Origin: Lutjanus erythropterus
Lineage: Eukaryota; Chordata; Actinopteri; Lutjaniformes; Lutjanidae
DNA: 64,000 bases
Assembly: GCA_020091685.1 (NCBI GenBank)
Contig: CM034592.1
Span: 43,669,622-43,733,621 of the forward strand
Direction: 5' to 3'
Shown here: one piece after another, positions 61,605 to 64,000 of the stretch
How the letters are laid out: every line of letters begins with the position of its first letter
How positions within the stretch are numbered: the first letter of the stretch is position 1
Notes under the pieces: generated by a model
Told to the model about the DNA's origin: nothing
What the model saw: the letters and a program-made list of their open reading frames with translations, nothing else
Databases searched by the model: none
Program-made: the position numbers and the translations under genes

Positions 61605-62545
61605 GGTTCTACACAGAACCATTTGCTTCTGCAGAATCTTTTTTTTTAAGAAAGTTCATCAACGGTTCTTTTTAAGAAGTACTCCTCTCAAGGATTGCTA
61701 AAATCCTTTACGAAAGTTCCAAATAGACTTTGTACGATAATATAAAGGGGTTCTGGGTAGAACCTCCTGAGTGGGTTCCAGATAAAACCCTTGGAAAATA
61801 AAGGGTGTGGTAGAATCTTCTGAAAGGGTACTAGGATCTAGATGTAACCTTTGGAATATAAAAAGGTTTTCAATTAGAGTATCCCGAGTATGTTCTAGAG
61901 AAAACCGTTGGAATATAAGAAGAAGAAGAAGAACCCCCAAGGTTGGATATAAAAGGGTTTTCGGACGAGCTTCATAGGTGGGTTCTAGATAAAACCCTTG
62001 GGCAGGCTCCAAAAACCGTGAAACTGTTGGAATATAAAAAGGTTCTAAGTAGAACCCACTGAGTGAGTTCTTGTAAGCATCATTAAAAGATAGAACCATT
62101 GCATTATAGAAGAGTTCTCCTTTGTTTATAGAATATGACAACCCTGTTACAGTTCCTACTTAAGGTCAAGAGAAAACCTGATATTTTTGGTTCCAGCTGG
62201 GAACCAACTTTTTGGGTTCCGAACCAATTTATCTTTTGTCAAAATGCTCTGAATGGGTCAAAATTAGGTTTTGAAACTGAAACATAACTAGTTTCATGTT
62301 GGCATAAAAGGCCCAGGAGAGAGTGCTGTGTGGAACCATTGCTGCATAAAAGGATCCTCCTTTACAATCTCTCTGGTTCTGGGTGAAAGCTTTCACAGAC
62401 CCCTTTATGTTGGGTTCTACGAAGAACTGTCTGACATGGTTTCAAGTGGAACCATTATAAACCGGGAACCACACTGAGTTCTCCTATGGGGAAAGGCCAA
62501 AGAAGATTTTTTTTTTTTTTTAGCACCTTTATTTCAAAGACTGTA
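61605..62545. mobile_element. Element built of ~56-bp hairpin units, copy 2
   Basis: It shares with copy 1 the start cagaaccatttgcttc, the unit pattern (ATAAA anchors near 61742, 61798, 61858, 61915, 61950 and 62034), the near-terminal block ctttatgttgggttctacga and the end cacctttatttcaaagactg before TA. The left terminus is not recognisable; a poly-T run interrupts the right end. Minus-strand frames reading FIFQGFYLEPT-like repeats are by-products of the unit. Confidence 0.72.
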
Positions 62546-62853
62546 AAGAAGAGGTGGAAGGAAAGAAAGGAAAATGAGGAGGGAAATGGAATGGAAGCAA
62601 AGAATAAGGACAGAAAATAGAGAGATGAAGAGAATTTGAGAAAAGGAGGTGAGACATGGGAGGATGTAGTGGGATTTTTTTTCTTCCTATTAGAGAGACA
62701 GAGGCAACAGCAGTGAGCGATGAAGAGATGGAGAGTGGGTGGATTGAGAGAACAATTTCTTCTAAATGTTCTCAAGAGAGAAAGTGACAGAAAATGAAAG
62801 AGAAAGAGGGAGGAGAGACGTTCTCCTTGATGGACAGGTGGAGCTCAGAGCGA

Positions 62854-62880
62854 GGAAAAAAAAAAAAAAAAAAAAAAAAA
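62854..62880. repeat. Poly-A tract
   Basis: About 27 A following a purine-rich region (62546-62850). A second A run of about 17 lies at 63318-63334. No retroposon body was recognised in front of either. Confidence 0.8.
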
Positions 62881-64000
62881 CCTAGCAGGATTATCCAAGA
62901 CAGGCAGAGAATGAGAAACAGACTTTCATCCATGAGATCAAACTACAACAAACCAGCCAAGTCCTCTAAAATGTAAATGAGGAGCTTCTTTCCAGTATGA
63001 GACATCCGCCGCTTGAGGGAAAAAAAAAAAAGAAGTGACACCTACTCTCACAAAATGACTGACAGCAATGAAATTAAACAAATTACAGGACTTTGTGAGA
63101 ACTGCAGATAACTTAAATCCTTGATTGACAAAATATCACTTTCACATATCCTTACTGAAATAGTATATAATGATATATTGAATTTAGAGAATGAATTATT
63201 CAAATACTGACATTCTTATTTATGCCAAGACGTGGCTCAGCGGTGTATTCAGAGTCAGCTGGCCACGGTGGATTCACTGGTCATTTTCTCCGTAGCCAGT
63301 GCAGTTTTGCAAACATAAAAAAAAAAAAAAAAAATGATGCAGGACCTTTACAGTCCTTTTGTGTTAAAGGACACATGTCCTTCAGCCACACCAGGGCTGA
63401 GTTCAAGCTGTTGTCAACAAACATTCACCCCGCTGACGAGTCCTTGAGGACTCGTAGTCCACCAGCGCCGGGGCAGCTGTTGTGTACCTGACCCTGACCA
63501 CCGATTTCCCAGGGAAGAGAAGAAGAGAAGACACAGCTGGAAGGATCAGAGAGACAGTCCTCGGCACAGACATGACAGCACTGGTCTTTTGTCCACTCCA
63601 CACACCTTTTTAGTCAGGCTAACAGTGTTGGCCATATGTAATATATTATTAGTTACTTGCATTTGACTAGGTATTATGAAATGGAAGAGGATTATGTTGT
63701 TTTATAGTGATATCCAAAATACCTTTATATTGCAACACTTATGTTTCAATCATTCCAAGCAGCCTCACATCTAAACTGTCCCACAGGCGTAACCATGAGC
63801 CGAAGTGTTTATTTAGACTTCAACTCCATTTTCTCAACAATACGCACATAAACATTAGGTTGATGCCCATAAAAAGGCACTGAATAGATATATTTATCTA
63901 CGTCTGTGCTGCTCTCTGCTCTGGTTTAGAACGTACGTTAAAGTATTGTAGCGGATCTTGCAATGGCCCACATTTCCCATAATGCCTATAGTGCTGGACT

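Larger units (their letters stand above)
51033..64000 (-). other. ptprt: ptprt intron upstream of the 37-nt exon (partial)
   Basis: No further ptprt exon was found; in particular no minus-strand coding for the conserved TYNGYWN-type segment expected in the preceding FN3 exon. The intron therefore extends past the right edge. It is the most repeat-dense part of the window. Stretches with nothing identifiable: 52100-53300, 53700-54880, 55840-56600 and 62900-64000 apart from A-runs (62854-62880, 63318-63334). Confidence 0.72.

Noticed and set aside
61069-61622. Overlapping minus-strand frames of 108-173 codons rich in Ser, Phe, Leu and Pro
   Set aside because: They arise from a polypurine tract; all three frames are open together and show no domain pattern.
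61698-62141. 147-codon minus-strand frame with repeated FIFQGFYLEPT-like segments
   Set aside because: The repetition follows the ~56-bp DNA unit, which is not a multiple of three, so the frame survives only through indels. No start context or splice structure supports a gene.
51033-64000. Upstream ptprt FN3 exon
   Set aside because: No TYNGYWN-like coding with splice sites was seen on the minus strand.
1-64000. Endogenous retrovirus, LTR element or Polinton
   Set aside because: No paired long terminal repeats, no gag, pol or env-like frames and no capsid-like frame were recognised; the direct repeats at 11381 and 12271 bracket a foldback DNA element, not retroviral sequence.

Overview
The window is non-coding-rich vertebrate DNA from a ray-finned fish, most likely a percomorph teleost. 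Evidence: long CA/TG microsatellites, a Rex3-type LINE ending in a GATG tail, several Tc1-family relics with typical fish termini, a tRNA-derived SINE ending in AATAAAGGCAAA, and many short inverted-repeat elements. No bacterial-style gene organisation, CRISPR array, rRNA or true tRNA gene was seen.

Only two exons can be supported, both on the minus strand and both from one gene. A 37-bp exon (50996-51032) and a 136-bp exon (25660-25795) join in frame to encode [30 protein letters not shown]... followed by a membrane span and KR(R). This is the membrane-proximal stalk, transmembrane helix and first cytoplasmic residues of a type IIB receptor tyrosine phosphatase, best matching PTPRT (RPTP-rho). 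The whole window therefore lies inside one very large gene transcribed right to left: intron above 51033 (over 12.9 kb), a 25.2-kb intron between the two exons, and an intron below 25660 (over 25.6 kb). The extracellular MAM/Ig/FN3 exons should lie beyond 64000 and the phosphatase exons before position 1.

The introns are a layered archive of mobile elements. From left to right: a hairpin at 0.7 kb; a triple-nested repeat at 2.9-3.7 kb; a minisatellite at 5 kb; opposed TG/CA tracts at 7.8-8.2 kb; an inverted-repeat element bracketed by direct repeats at 11.4-12.4 kb; an AAGTC-rich element at 17.0-17.9 kb; a Tc1-family end at 19.3 kb; and a TTAA-flanked element at 24.6-25.6 kb ending 37 nt from the donor of the membrane-spanning exon. 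The middle intron holds another TTAA element (26.7 kb), a fish repeat at 39.9 kb, a hAT-like element with a nested insertion (45.3-46.2 kb), a perfect-looking hairpin and SINE (48 kb) and a foldback (48.9-49.3 kb). The right intron has a deleted Tc1-family copy (51.6 kb), Rex3 (55.3 kb), two related elements built of ~56-bp hairpin units (57.0 and 61.6 kb), an element interrupted by another repeat (59.4-60.2 kb), a Tc1 transposase relic (60.4 kb) and long polypurine tracts.

No novel protein-coding system was found. The most interesting items are the hairpin-unit elements at 57.0 and 61.6 kb, the nested insertion whose empty site is preserved in a second copy 42 kb away, and the 37-nt exon whose skipping would give a receptor lacking its membrane anchor. 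Family assignments of repeats rest on recall of fish repeat sequences and internal comparison, not on a database search.
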